Shown here: piece by piece, positions 1 through 12,148 of the stretch
Layout of the letters: every line of letters begins with the position of its first letter
Numbering within the stretch: position 1 is the first letter of the stretch
Notes under the pieces: model-generated
What the model was told of the DNA's origin: nothing
Database searches by the model: none
Seen by the model: the letters and a program-made list of their open reading frames with translations, nothing else
NCBI RefSeq assembly: GCF_040869045.1
Contig: NC_090323.1
Location: 157,314,426 to 157,378,425, forward strand
DNA from: Eurosta solidaginis
Taxonomy: Eukaryota; Arthropoda; Insecta; Diptera; Tephritidae
Length of the DNA: 64,000 bases
Reading direction: 5' to 3'
Translations under genes and position numbers: made by a program

Positions 1-334
1 CTGTCCGAAAATTTAAAAAATGTCCGGTTTCTACCTCTACTACTATATCTAACTCCACCTTTGCCTCTACCCCTTCATCAACCTATACCTAGATCTTCAC
101 CACTATCCCAAAATCTGCCTCCTTAGTCCCTCTATCACAATTTTAATCCCACCTTTACATGCATATCTTGCTCTTTCTTCAGCTCTATTTTCACTTCTGT
201 TTCTATATCTATTTCTACCCTACCGTCGCTCACCTCCGCAAACCAAGTATTTGCTGACCGTTTTATCCCTAAAACCTTTGGGCTTTATTAAAGTAACAAG
301 ATAAGACTAGAATTACAATAGTTCCATATCTTTG
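1..334. other. non-coding, pyrimidine-rich stretch
   Basis: No gene is seen. Positions 30-240 are a loose, imperfect array of C/T-rich words (variants of ctctac, ctatatct, cacctt) that looks like decayed simple repeat. The non-LTR fragment begins just after it. Confidence 0.4.
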
Positions 335-972
335 CCAGGGCCTATGGGAATAGACGGGAATGAAAAAGCCGGTGAACTAGCTAAAAAGGGCGCATCCCTT
401 GAAGCTTGCTCCGTAGACGCCCCAATTAGACTGGGCGAGATTAAGCGAAGGCGAGAGGTGCACATGATCGACCAAGCGGGAAAGGCATGGGTTCCAGCGC
501 GGGGCTGTAGTGTCGAAGATTATATGTAAATCTTACAACCTTAGACTAACAAAGTTGCTTATATCATTAAAAAGAGAGGACTGTATACTTATGACGGGTA
601 TTCTGACTGGACACTGGCTTCTGGCGTTACATGTCTTTAAATTAGGCTTGGTCAGTGATAGCAGATTTAGGAAGTGCGGGTTGGAGAAGGAAATGATCGA
701 GCACGTTTTGTGCTCGTACCCTGCGTTTGCCAGGCTAAGACTCCAGCTATTAGGAGTGATACAGCTGTCAGATCTAGAAGCAGCAAGTGGCTCAAGTCCT
801 AGGAAGTATTTCTAGTATTTGCCAAGAGGACGGAGTTATTTTATAACATAGGTCCTGGTTTTTGATTGGGGTTTTCAGTTTGGTCGTTAAAACAAACTTC
901 TGGTAACACCACGGACTCATTCAGTCTATGTGACGTCCTCATGGACCGGCCAGTTCAACCTAACCTAACCTT
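335..972 (+). mobile_element. non-LTR retrotransposon fragment: RNase H end plus 3' region
   Basis: The fragment encodes the last part of an RNase H domain (HMGIDGNEKA-type motif at ~340-370), then a Cys-rich tail (FRKCG...EHVLC at ~668-715) and a 3' UTR ending near the cctaacctaac run at 960-970. It matches the longer minus-strand element at 16428-22690 closely in both parts, so the same family is present in two orientations. Two frames are needed (332-529 and 510-815), so there is at least one frameshift. The residue that is Asp in KADEL of the longer copy (the fourth RNase H carboxylate) is Gly here (KAGEL), which should kill the nuclease. It is a 5'-truncated dead copy, as is typical of target-primed insertion. 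Confidence 0.8.
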
Positions 973-3674
973 GCTATATGCAAATCCTATTGCGAACTTC
1001 AAGAGGTTTAACTGCTTTACTTTACCCAAACTCAAAAGCTAACGTAAAATTCAATGAATTCACCTGCCAAATTGGAAAAGTTTTTGGCGTGTCAAGTTCG
1101 CGGTTAACGCAAACGCAGAAAACTTTAACATGAAATGAATCTATTGCGTGCGTATTTCTTCTTTCTTTAATTCTCTTGGATTTACGAACTTACTCTGTGA
1201 ATGAAATGCAGAAATTAATGCAACATTTGAAATTTTTCGAAATTTGTTTGGTTTTCGATTTTGATTGTTTGTAAAAGTTTTGTGGTTTGAGGTGATGGAG
1301 TCCTCTATATGTTTGTGTAGGAATCCAAATGTGCATGCGTGCCTCTGATTGTGATAGTTTTTGTGTAGTTAAGCCTATGGAATTTAATATAAATGTATTT
1401 GAATTACAGTGAGGACTTCATAGTGATTGAAACTGATTGTGTTTTAAAAACTTACATACATATTTACATTCTAATGAGCTTAAGTGATCTTCCTGTCTGT
1501 TCCTGAAAACGTGAACTCCTGAACAGCTAATCAAACGCAAGGCAAATACCACCTCTTTCAAAGCGGGCGAAATTCGTCTGCCCTATTATTGACTAATAGG
1601 GTCTACATACTGCGCGTCTCATTCGCGAGTCGGCTATGTACGTGTTGACTCGGAATCAAAATCAAACTCGCCTTGATTTTCGCGACTCATTCAGAGTCAT
1701 GTCTATGTGACTAATACAAAAATATTTTCACTAGGACATCGAAACTTACTTTTGACTTTGACTCAATGTGTGTAGACCCCTTTAAGGCTTATCTTTCCCT
1801 GTTTGTTGTCATTCTAAACCACTCCTTCTATTATATCATTACTGGGGATAGGTACAATCAATTAGTAGATTCTGGCTAAGCAAAACCGAGGCTAGAACAT
1901 CTATATCTTGATGTTAGAAGATCTCTAGATGTCTTAGCTGTCGCTGCAACCCAGTAATATCCCAAATAACTACGATCGACTTGATATTAGATAATTTCGA
2001 TTCTTGGTTGGATAATGATAGTGAGTGCCGTCGTGGAGTGCACATTCGTCTTGCCTAATACTTTCTTCAAAAACTATTTCTCTTGCCATACGAACTTAAG
2101 TAGGAGCGCCTCGTTTATATCTATTTAAGAAACCATTACTGTTAATCTCTTTAGCAAATTCATTCCCTCCATGATATCCGTCTTTACCAAGTTAGCTTCT
2201 AAGCCTTTAAGGCTGCCTGGCTGTTTGAAACTATACACTCCTGCAACATCTCAGCTGCCCGCTTTGTAGCAAAGGTCATTTATATCAGTATGTGCAGACT
2301 GCACAATTCCGGCGACATCCTAAGTTTCCATGTCTCCCACGAAAGCTGACCAAGTCAGGAACTGTGGTAATGTAGTCCGTATCACTTCAATTTTCACAGA
2401 TCAGCACTGGAAACTAAATGTTAAGAAGGGAAGTGCCATATATTCGGAGGGCCTGAGCTCAAATTTGGAATGAATGAAATGAATAGATATATCTTCTTCC
2501 AAGCGAAACTTAGAGATGATTTTCTTACGTTTTCAGGCTATACCATGGCTGTAAAGAAACTCATTGAGGTGGGCTGTTAGGACTGTAACAGCATGCCTCT
2601 TTATCATGCATCATGCTTTTCTAAACCCTGCTTTTTACGGAAAGATCAATTACGAGTTAGAGGGTTTTATGGTTAGAGGACAGGCTGGTGAAGCCTTTGG
2701 AAGGGACGTGAAAGATCTTTCCAGCCTTTGGTAAGAAAGTGACTTTGATCGTATTCTAAGACCTGGAAACATAACCCAGCCTCAGACAAGTTACGTTAAT
2801 AGCAGCCAGCTAGCGGCAGGAAATCTCCATAGGTATCTGCAGTTGCTAGACCTGGTTATTGGCTAATTTTTTTTTTTCTTTTTTGGCGTTGACACCATGA
2901 TACCCACGCCAAGGCCATAGTTAGTTCAGTGAGCTGGTAGCGTTGCTTGCGCTATTCAGTCGATTGATATATGTGTGTCTGATTCGAGTTTTGTGCTATT
3001 AGCGCTACTGGCGATACTGGGTTGATGATGGTTAAACAGTCGTAAGTGGAGTAAGTTGAAGTGTTGCGAGCTCAAAAGAAATTTATACTAGTCCAGTGTG
3101 ATTGGCGCCATATTGCGTGACAGATTCGCGAAATAGTGCGTCCGACGCCGGAGAGACCTATGTTAGTTTTTCTTTTCGCAAATGGGGTTGGAGCGTGTCA
3201 AAGCTTGCAATCGCCGAGAGAGAAGCAGATTTCATTTCAACTGGGTCGTCCGAAAACTGAGTGTACATTAGAAGTCAAAGGGACTCCTCACCAGGTATCA
3301 CTCAGCTTCAATTCCGACCTCTGATTAACCTGCTCAAATGAAGCGAAATTCGTCGAGATCTTCCTGAGGCTCGTGACCTCGATAACACCGTTCCACGTTT
3401 CCGCATACACTTTCGAAGAAGGCCTGCTGGGTTACCCTAATCGCATAATTTAAACCACTAAATGCCGCCTAGTAAAGTTTCCAGGCAGAGGGTAGCTTAC
3501 TCGTTATTAAATATTAAAAGTGTCACAACTTTGTCGTACCATAGTATGTTTTTGACTTATACTTTGCGCACATCATACCACTGTGACAGACCTTGAGTGA
3601 TTAGTGTGACAAGATCTTAATCCTTTTGCACAACGCCCTTCTAAATGACGATATGTTTTCTTCTTTAATTTCAG
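973..3674. other. intergenic DNA and probable 5' UTR/intron upstream of the SH2 gene
   Basis: No convincing coding exon is seen on either strand. The right edge is a splice acceptor: a T-rich tract ending ttaatttcag at 3665-3674, followed by 15 bases before the SH2 start codon. At least one non-coding 5' exon of that gene should therefore lie upstream, in this interval or beyond it. The 62-codon open frame at 3136-3324 has no recognisable features. Confidence 0.4.
1599..1780. repeat. possible short TIR element (MITE)
   Basis: GGGTCTACATAC at 1599-1610 is mirrored by GTGTGTAGACCC at about 1768-1779. Inside are further inverted words (gactcg/cgagtc, cgcgag). The length is ~180 bp with no coding capacity. 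A target duplication was not clear, so this is tentative. Confidence 0.3.
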
Positions 3675-3689
3675 GTAAAACGCTTCACA

Positions 3690-4634
3690 ATGGGTATGGG
3701 TCTGCTGCGTGGCACCGAAGATAGTCGTCCACTTGTGCACACCGCCTCATCCTCGCTCAATTCAGGTTCGTCGCAAACTATATCCGATGGCTATGTGAAC
3801 GAGGCAATATGTGAACCAGAAAAAATGATTACAAAGAAATTTGGCGACTCTTGTCGACAATCTTTGACAGCATTATCCTCTATGGAAGGAGCGCATATGT
3901 ACACGCAAGAACATCCTGAATTTAGCTATAAAAAAAAATATCTACGTGAAACGTGTAGTGGTAAGTGAGATAATTTCTAATATCCAAAAGCCTTCAAAAA
4001 AATTACTGCATTATTTAATTCACACAGCAAACTCCAGTCCAAAAATGTTTGCACCAAACGCGCCAATCCGCCTTGATAGTCTCAGTTTGGTCGAACAACG
4101 TGAGCTGAAGGGAGCCGCATGGTTTCAAGCTGGCATACCACGTGAGATCTCATTGGAAGTGCTATCGCGTCAAAGTCCTGGCGCGTTTTTGGTACGTCAA
4201 AGTAGCACAAAGCCTGGCTGTTTTGCATTATCCTTACGCGTGCCACCGCCCGCGCCAAAAGTGGCACACTACCTGATATTACGTACACCGCGTGGCTATA
4301 AAATCAAGGTAGGTTACATTACACTGTAATTCGATACGGTGTTACCAAAAAAGTGGGTAGGAAAAAAATTAATTCGGCCAATTTTTTGTTGTGCTTACTT
4401 TTACAGGGCTTCACCAAGGAATTTTCCTCGTTACGCGCACTTATCACACATCACTCTGTGATGCCAGAGCTATTGCCTGTCCCACTGACATTACCACGTC
4501 CCCCAAATATCGGAGGTGGAGCGCCAGGTAGTCGACATGGTTCACGTGGTAGTGAATTGGATGGCTGTGATGATTTTGATACTTATGGTTCATTAAATGA
4601 TTTTCGTAAAATGATGGCCGATTTGAATGTATGA
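3690..4634 (+). CDS. SH2-domain adaptor-like protein (tensin-type SH2), three coding exons
   Basis: Coding exons are 3690-3960, 4028-4308 and 4407-4634 (259 aa). The donors are gtaagt (3961) and gtaggt (4309); the acceptors are cacacag (ending 4027) and ttttacag (ending 4406). Phases agree at both joins. An acceptor at 3674 places the start codon 15 bases into an exon. Residues 1-~115 are Ser/Thr-rich with no known fold. Residues ~122-215 are an SH2 domain: WF at 122-123, the phosphotyrosine-binding FLVR at 144-147 (key Arg147), and HYLI at 171-174. The HHSVMPELLPVPL stretch resembles the end of tensin SH2 domains. No PTB domain follows, so it is not a full tensin. SH2 domains bind phosphotyrosine peptides, so a cytoplasmic signalling adaptor is inferred. 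The C-terminus is Gly/Asp-rich. An ATTAAA at 4815 could serve for polyadenylation. Confidence 0.85.
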
Positions 4635-7600
4635 CTTTGGAATGGTACACGAATTGAGCGAATGCGTATGAGAGAAACCGATAAACGTAATGGAGCAGTA
4701 ATTGAGGCAGCGGCAGCAGCAGCGAGCCAAGAGATGGAAGAAAATCAGGAGAGATCTATGCCTAGAAGTTGACAAAGAATTGGCTGTTTACGCATGTGTT
4801 GGTGTGAAAAAATTTATTAAACGAAACGTAGAGAAATTATTGATGGAATACGCAATTTTTCACGAAAGCAGATGACAAAAATTTAACTTGAGCTAAAGGT
4901 AATTTTCATTTGATGATATTAGGAGCTTGTGAGGTCTCCCTCTCATGTTGTCAGTCAGCTAAGCAAGATCATAGCAGCGACGTCATCAAAAAAGGGAGAG
5001 CTATTGGGATTTACGTAAGACTGCTGATAAGTTCATAATTTTGGAAAAAGTTTCTTGAAGGTATCGTTAAACGCAATATTAGTAACATTCGAAACTGGCC
5101 GATGATTTTATTTCCACATTCGTCTGGATGTTTCGTGTAGCACATTCGCGAATACTCCTCAGATGTATTGACGTCTTCTCATTTTGGGACAACGTTGTCG
5201 TTGTGGTCGTGGCACTATTTATTTTCTAGTCGTAGGAGCTGCGTATTGACATGAGACACTTGCTAACATTCGGTAGAACTGTGACGCATCGTGACAACAT
5301 ATTTGTGATCCCTAATGGAAAAAACTTTGCTAATGTGATGAGATGACATTTTAAATCATTAAGACTTGAGTCTCTTACTTACAAATCAGCACTGTCCACA
5401 AAAAAACTCCCGAAGTGTTTGTATGATGCCGTAGCTTATGGTAACACAAGCTGAATATATTATGAATATTGACGGAAGAGGTTTATTCAATGAACCTAAA
5501 GGAAAAGCTATCAGTTTAACCACAGTCCGGAAACAGACTGCACATGTGTTAAGGAAGCCATCAGCAAGAAAGAAAGCTAAAAACAGAACCATGACGAGGG
5601 AGTCTTGCTCCTTTTCGGAAATCAAAAATATACACGAGAAAGCTTGAGTGTGAAGAGCAAGTTTTGGCAAAATCTTCTCCAACAAACGGAAGAATGAAAG
5701 CGGCGACTAGGTACCTGATCCAGAAAGCGATACGATTTTGGAAATATATCTGTCCGCATGGCTCAAGATTGTTCTTTGTTCAATTCACAAGGAAGATCCT
5801 GCAAACTGTGCCAACTATCACGGAATCAGCTTTCCTTGTATCGCATATAAAGTCTTTTTCAAGCAGACACTTCTTCGCCGGTTTCAAAGCAATATTTTAT
5901 AGCATATATGCCCCTATTTCCGATTTTCAGAAAAACCTAATACGACATCGCAAAAAGATGTTGAGCAACACACAGCTCAGGAAGAATTGGTTAGAACCAC
6001 AGAGCCGTCGAGCACTAAACAATGTTTCAGTATGTTTACCCTCTTACTACAGTTTCTGTTACCGCAAACTCCACTTACTCCAAACTGGAAGTAGACGCGG
6101 AAGAGGAAACCTTGACAAGCCTGCTGTCAGTGCCACTGTTGGAATCCATAATTTCGAAATAGTAAAGACTTAATTTGTTTGGGAACCAGCATTAACACGA
6201 ACAAAACACGTCAGTCTTGAAATCCGGAGAAAAATTACTCTTGCCAATAAATGCTACTTTGGACTAGCTAGACAATGGACAAGTAAAGTCCTCTCTCGGA
6301 TGTGTATGTGGCTTTCGAAACTTGCTTTCACGAACCTGAAACCTTTCACACGGATTTGAACCGGCCATTTGGGCCAGCTTTTGACATTTACAAACAAAAA
6401 TTTCGGGATTTGATTTAAATCGCATCATCGAACTAAATGTCTCTTGTCTCAGTCATTACAATATTTGATACAATAAGGGGGTATCTATAACTATAACAAA
6501 AATGGTAATAAGCTCATCTACCAGAGAACTATCAGCACGACGAACCACAGTTATACCTGAAACCAACAGCATCAGCAGTAAAAACAAAAAACAAAAAAAC
6601 CGAACCAACAAAAGCATCGACAACAACTAACTAGCTATAAACCAACAACACACTCAACAATTGCAATTAAGGTTCTAGTTACACCAATGACATTGGCAAT
6701 GGCAATGACAGTGATAGCGGCAAATGATATGCCACAAAACGACATACATATATGTACATATGTCTCTGCATCTTCGAAAGGTACACCAACATCATCAACA
6801 ACCTGAAACGCAAGGCAACAGTTGCAAAAACAAGATGATATCAACACACCGAAAGAGTTCAAGTGCTGCTTAATTAATTAACATTGACAACTGATACCGG
6901 CACACGCACAAAGGCGCAGTCACAAGGGCATCAACAGATACAGATGCAGAGATCACAGTGATAGCGACATACGTATTTACATACATAGCCACAAAAAAAA
7001 AAAAAAAAAAAAAAATGCAAGCATACAAAAGTCAAAGCAACATGCACCCACTCATGCGTTGATTATTTAACTGGTTGTAGGTATCCTTCTCGGCACTCTC
7101 TCCTTCCTCTTTGCATTTAGATTCATCTCTTCTGAGTAGTTGAAATTTAAGCAAATGCATCAGGTTACAAGAATTTCATACGTACATACATACATCCCTT
7201 TATAAAACAAACAAGCTGCTCATGTAAACAGGCAATCACGCACGTAAATCAACATTGGAGAAATAAGATATACATATGTATGTATGTATATTATATGACT
7301 GATTGTGACTAGATATCGTGGTTTTGTTGATTAAGCTTAGTAATTATTTTTATTGGAAAACTAATTCTATGGACATTACATATATGGATAGCGACATGTT
7401 TGCATTGTTTGTACAGCAGCGAGCAGAAAAAAAGCAGTGGCATTTTTTATTTTAGGAAAACTATTTCGGTGAAATTTGTAACTGTGCAAACTAAACCCAA
7501 ACCGCTTTCGAAAAAATTCAAAAATTCTAAAAAAAATTTGCTGGAAATCCGGGCCCGTATCGTGTTTTACGATCACGGATCTAAAACCATTTTCGCTTAA

Positions 7601-7750
7601 ACGATAGATATGAAACGGTCAATCTTGTCGTAAAACTGATAGTACATTATGAATCTAGTAAGGACTAGGAGTTAGTATTTCACGTATTACCTAAATCCCA
7701 GTCACCATTTAAGTGCTATGGCGAATTAAAAAATCGAATTCAATCACAGA
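4635..7750. other. 3' flank of the SH2 gene and intergenic DNA
   Basis: No complete gene is present. It holds a short reverse-transcriptase remnant (5765-5870, listed separately), a CA-rich, low-complexity stretch at about 6500-6970, an uninterrupted A-run at 6993-7015 and short (TATG)n runs near 7270-7290. The open frames at 5386-5685, 5664-6173 and 6635-6862 show no domain I can name. Confidence 0.45.
5765..5870 (+). pseudogene. remnant of a non-LTR reverse transcriptase (RTE-like N-terminal RT motif)
   Basis: One frame reads IHKEDPANCANYHGIS followed by IAYKVF. This is the well-known first conserved block of RTE/CR1-type reverse transcriptases (consensus of the type HKKGD..C.NYRGISL). The flanking sequence cannot be read as RT without several frameshifts. 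It is an old relic with no function expected. Confidence 0.5.
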
Positions 7751-8155
7751 TATTGTTGTTGTTGTTGCAGCGATAAGGACACTCCCCGAAGGCCTTGGGG
7801 AGTGTTATCGATGTTGATGGTCCCTTTGCCGGATGCAGATCCGGTACGTTCCGGTACCAAGCCCGACCATCTCGGGAACGATTTGTTATAACCACATGCG
7901 ACCTTCTTGGCCATACCGCCCTCCCACCCCCTAGATCCATGAGGAGTTCGGGGTCGCCAGAGCCTCGGCTGTTAATGAAACAGGATTCGCCACGGATAAG
8001 TGAGGTTGACAATTGGGTTTGGAGAAGCTATATATTGCGCTGGCAACCTGAAGGGATTGCGCTACACAACACCTTGGTATTTTAGTCGCCTCTTACGACA
8101 GGCATACCTACCGCGGGTATATGACCCCCTAACACACTGGGGGCCGAACTCAATT
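7751..8155 (-). mobile_element. 3' tail of a non-LTR retrotransposon with (CAA)n end
   Basis: Read on the minus strand it ends in ctgcaacaacaacaacaa after the block matching cgataaggacactcccc. The same sequence recurs on the + strand at 33805-34083, ending in (CAA)n there too. Shared blocks include the gtcgcctcttacgacaggca region and the cgaggctctggcgaccccga region. It lies in the 3' UTR and encodes no protein. I recognise it as a very common dispersed tephritid repeat, and the simple CAA tail is how some I/Jockey-like elements end. Confidence 0.65.
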
Positions 8156-8975
8156 TGGAGTTTGATTAAATTTTTGAGTATGCTGGTTTTAGCATATGTA
8201 ATCAATTTTAGTCTGTCAAGGTGCAAGTTATAGGTCTCAAAATTCGTATTGATTTTTGACGATTTTTTTCCCGAAAGGGGTTTCAGATTTTCTTCGCATG
8301 GAAGAAAATATAAAACACCCTTCGGAAAAAAAATGTTCACAAATTAAAAGGAATTTTGAAAAACATATAATTTGCACTTTGTTAGACTAAAATTTATCGA
8401 GCTACAAAACTGCCTACTTACACAATTAACTTCAGAAAACTCTAAATAAAAAGTTCGAAATTCGTTTGAAATTTTTCGAACACGTTTTTGAGAATGGTTT
8501 CCAGAGCTTTAAGTACAAAATACATTGAAGTTTTTTTTTCTTAAATTATCACAAATAATTCTTAAAATATCGAAAATAAAAAGCATTTAATTAAAAATTT
8601 TATAAAAATGGTCACTGCTATTTGCGTCTTCGCTGCTGTATGTAGGAAATTACACACATATATGAAAAAATTTAGTACATAAAGTAAAATATTGGACTTT
8701 TTTTTCTGAAAGCTTTCCAAAAATAAGCACGTTTTGTATAGATGTTTGCGGTATGTAAAAGTCCGAACACATAAGATTTACGATGCAACATCGTGCGTTT
8801 ACAGACTACTAGATTGAATGCGTTTACATGGCGAGCGGTAAAAAGGCTATTTGGCGCTCTCCATACAAAGACAGGCAATCTACTCACCTGTAAGCACATG
8901 ATGCTGCATCAAGAACTGTATGTGTTGCGACCTTAAGTAAGTATGCAGCATTTGATAGTTCTATACGACAGCATA
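8156..8975. other. AT-rich intergenic DNA
   Basis: Nothing supportable as a gene or RNA. Homopolymer A/T runs and scattered gaaattttcgaa-like words occur, similar to sequences at 7440-7560 and 15600-15960. Confidence 0.4.
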
Positions 8976-9420
8976 ACACTCTAAATACACTCCCAAAAAC
9001 ATAGCGAGGGGTGTCAGATGCTAGAATCGCGAATCCGAAAACGGAAAACAAAAGTTTTGAGTCGTTCATATGATATTGATATGAACCCGGGTCCATCCGA
9101 AACCGGGGGTATGATCCATAGTATTTTGCGCAGAACACCTCCCTGCGCTGGCGGCCTTCGGCACGCTATAAAAAATTACCCTGGCCGGTACACCAATGGG
9201 GTGGGATCAAAATTAAATCCGTGCAAAATGCCTTTGTATACAAGATTATTTTCTGTGTACAACAACATTACTACAACCACATGAAAATTTGCAATTTCTT
9301 TTGCAAATATCTCTTTACAGACGAAAAATTGCTTACTTCCGTTTTCGGATTCGCGAATCTGAGTCCAAAACGCGTTTTCTGACATTCCTCCCAATATTTT
9401 TGGATGTGTATTAAGAGTGT
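8976..9420. mobile_element. TIR miniature element, ~445 bp
   Basis: The left end (from ACACTCTAAATACAC at 8976) and the reverse complement of the right end (ending ...AGAGTGT at 9420) align for about 70 bp. The alignment includes the inner perfect block CGCGAATCCGAAAACGGAA (9028-9046, mirrored near 9338-9356). The interior carries one short open frame with a MNPGP motif (see findings). Target duplication is unclear. Confidence 0.65.
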
Positions 9421-10164
9421 CACGCTGTCTCAGTATTTGTATAAAATAACAAAATTACTTAAACATTTATTAGAAGTGCTAAGTAATGAAATTATTGGCA
9501 GCCAAAAATATGTATGTGCTTTAATTCAAATTAAATAACATACATAATCGTAAAGCAACATGGGTTTAATCGTGTATTATGTAATCGCCGAAAGGAGCGT
9601 GAAGTCTGTACCATATTCAAGTTGCGTTATAAGATTGACTTTGTGGCAAGATTATGGCGCAACTTAATTATAGAATCAGGTGTGCTTACTTAGGCCCACT
9701 TGCAAAACGACAATTTTTCGTTTTAACTCAGAGTTAACCTGACATGAGGGGTTAAACTCATACATTATTGACAAATTTTTTAAATTAGCTCGGCGTTAAA
9801 AAGATAACTTGCCGCTCTGCAAGTGGTCCTTATGTTACAAGAATCTGCTTACTTTTGTTAGCAAGGTGGGGTTTTAGAAATATCTTGAAGCCTGCTTGAG
9901 TAATACTTGAATAGTATTTATGTAATAATTTAATACCTATCATTGGCTTAGGCTCGGTTTTTTTAAGTGCAGGTTCAAATTAAAATTTTAGTTGACTAGA
10001 GTAAACTTTGGTCTATTGCATACAGTTTTTAGCCTCATCACCTTTTAAGCGACCAAAGTGGCAGGGTTACACTCTAGTCTACTTCAACTTTAGTATAAAC
10101 TTGCACTGAAAAGCTGGGACTTGCGAGTGTAAACGTCCCATTTATGTCAAACGTTTTATTTTTC
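9421..10164. other. intergenic DNA without recognisable gene
   Basis: AT-rich. No ORF with domain content. Short direct words such as gagttaacc recur, but no clear element ends were found. Confidence 0.35.
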
Positions 10165-10215
10165 AAGTGATCGATTCGTGAGGACCTCACATCGACTAAA
10201 TGAGTTCATAGTGTT
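10165..10215 (-). repeat. short fragment of a non-LTR 3' tail
   Basis: The block tgaggacctcacat...gactaaatgagttcatagtgtta matches, with a few mismatches, the 3' UTR end of the element at 16438-16480 in the same orientation. It is a ~50-bp orphan tail directly before the DINE-like repeat. Confidence 0.5.
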
Positions 10216-10235
10216 AAGTAAAATAAAAAACAAGT

Positions 10236-11240
10236 AAGGACGGGACTGTCTTCGGCTATGCCGAAGACTTCATACCTTTCATGAATGGGGCTGAACAATA
10301 ATCTTATCCCGTTCGTAATCTCCAAATAGTAGGATGTATAAGATAAGAATTATATAGTGAACAGATGTAGATACCTAAACGGTTTTTAAAATAAATATAA
10401 AATAAAAAATGGCAAAAAACCCCTTATCTGAACGATCGGTTGTTTGGGATATATATTATATATAGCTCCGATCGAAATGATTTTTACAGGAAATCTTCTA
10501 TGATATATTAGAATATATGTCACCAAGTTTGACGTTTTTATATTGGAAACTAAGGGAGAAATGGCCAAAAATCTTTCTATCTGAACGATCGGTTGTATGG
10601 GATATATATTATATATAGCTCCGATCGAAATGATTTTTTCATGAAATCTTCTATGATATATTAGAATAAATATCACCAAGTGTAACGTTTTTATATCGGA
10701 AATTAAGGGAGAAATTGCCAAAAATCTTTCTATCTGAACGATCGGTTGTATGGGATATATACTAGATATAGCTCCGATCAAAGTGATTTTTTCAGAAAAT
10801 CTTCCATGATATATTAAAATATATATTACCCAGTTTCACGTTTATACTTTCTAAATTGCGGCAGGAATGACCAAAATCGTCTTATCTGAACGATCAGTTG
10901 TATGGGAGATATATGTTATAGTGGTCCAATCCTACGGTATCCGACAAATGTCTAATATAATACAAAAATACATCCTTATGCCAAATTTCATTGAGATATC
11001 TCAAAATTTGAGGGACTAGTTTGCGTTCAAACAGACAGACGGACGGACAGACTGACGGACAGACGGACGGACAGACGGACGTGGCTATATCAACTCAGTT
11101 CGTCGCCCTAATCAATTCGGTATACTTAATGGTGAGTCTAATCTTCTATATTTCTCAACGTTACAAACATCGGACCAAAGTTAATATACCATTTCATGTT
11201 CATGAAAGGTATAATAAAAGTAAAACTGGAAAATACTGAT
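10236..11240. repeat. DINE/Helitron-like non-autonomous repeat with ~153-bp tandem units
   Basis: It starts caagtaaggacggga followed by the hairpin gtcttcggctatgccgaagac, and ends near a cattTCATGTTCATGAAAGGTAT-like block mirroring cataccTTTCATGAA at the start. Inside are four tandem units: cgatcggttg-type words at 10433, 10586, 10739 and 10891, spaced 153, 153 and 152 bp. A (GACGGACA)n microsatellite lies at 11033-11085. A 5' block, a subterminal hairpin, a microsatellite and tandem units together fit the DINE/Helentron-associated class. No protein is encoded. The class call is inference. Confidence 0.6.
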
Positions 11241-11387
11241 TCAACTCTGCAAGAAAGTAACATCATCATTTGGCTATAAGCAAACTGCAACAACTTTATG
11301 TTGAGTTTAGTTACTTTCTACAGTTTTATTCAATATGATTAACATTTAAACCATTTTTTTGCCTGGTATACACTCCAAGCCAATATA

Positions 11388-11499
11388 TGTGACGCGGCCT
11401 ATGAAAAGGTGCCTTATGACTCAAAAAAGAAATTGCGAGAAACAGCTGTTAACAGCTGTTTTTTTACTCATAAGTCACCTTTTCATAGGCAGGGTCACA
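11388..11499. mobile_element. 112-bp palindromic MITE
   Basis: TGTGAC...cctatgaaaaggtgccttatga (from 11388) is mirrored by tcataagtcaccttttcatagg...GTCACA (ending 11499). The middle is a 15-16 bp perfect palindrome, aacagctgttaacagctgtt. The transcript would fold into one long hairpin. No coding capacity. Confidence 0.7.
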
Positions 11500-12020
11500 G
11501 ATATTATGCAAATATGAAACATATTTTATGAAGTTTATATTTTATGTAATGTAGTGTAATACTATAGCGCGATTATATACAAACGTACTAATATATTAGT
11601 TAAAAAATTATTGAAATAAATCTTATTGTATATTATTAAACTATAAATATATATATAAATACATATGTTTGTGTGAATGTATATAGATACATGTCTATAT
11701 AAAATATGTAGCTAGAAAAAAAATATGAAAAATGTATTAAATTAAACAATTTGAATAAACATTAAAAAAAAATTAAATACTGTTATTTAAATTATTGAGT
11801 GTTAGACTATGAAGAAAATGAGCTAAATAATCAATAGCAGTTATAAAGAAACCGTCACGCAGCGCCGGAAAGTATGCTTAAAAAAGATAACAAACCCCTC
11901 AGTAACAAGGAAATCTTACTCATACGTCCAGTAAGAATGACACAATTTCCTAAAAAAGATGTTCGAAAACTGTTTTTTTTTTTCTAAATAAGACCACAAA
12001 TACGACCAGATCTTAGTTTT
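11500..12020. other. AT-rich intergenic DNA
   Basis: No gene seen. TA-rich simple sequence occurs at 11640-11780. Confidence 0.4.
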
Positions 12021-12148
12021 ATATTGTAACGAATTTACTGCAAATCCTCTTATTTGCAACCTTCTGCTAAGTTTGAATCACTAAACTGTTTAATCGCTGC
12101 TAGCCTCTCCAAATGAACCACCCTTCTATTTCGTGGTTTCCCAATTGT

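Noticed and set aside
5438..6173. Two consecutive + strand frames (69 and 169 codons) as a host gene
   Set aside because: No domain, no splice logic, and an RT motif is readable in another frame across part of it.
10386..10781. 131-codon frame with repeated IGAIYNIYPIQPIVQIERFL units
   Set aside because: It is the 153-bp (3 x 51) tandem repeat of a non-coding element read in frame; no coding evidence.
11021..11100. Peptide with QTDGQTDGQTDG repeats
   Set aside because: Translation of the (GACGGACA)n microsatellite in the DINE-like element.
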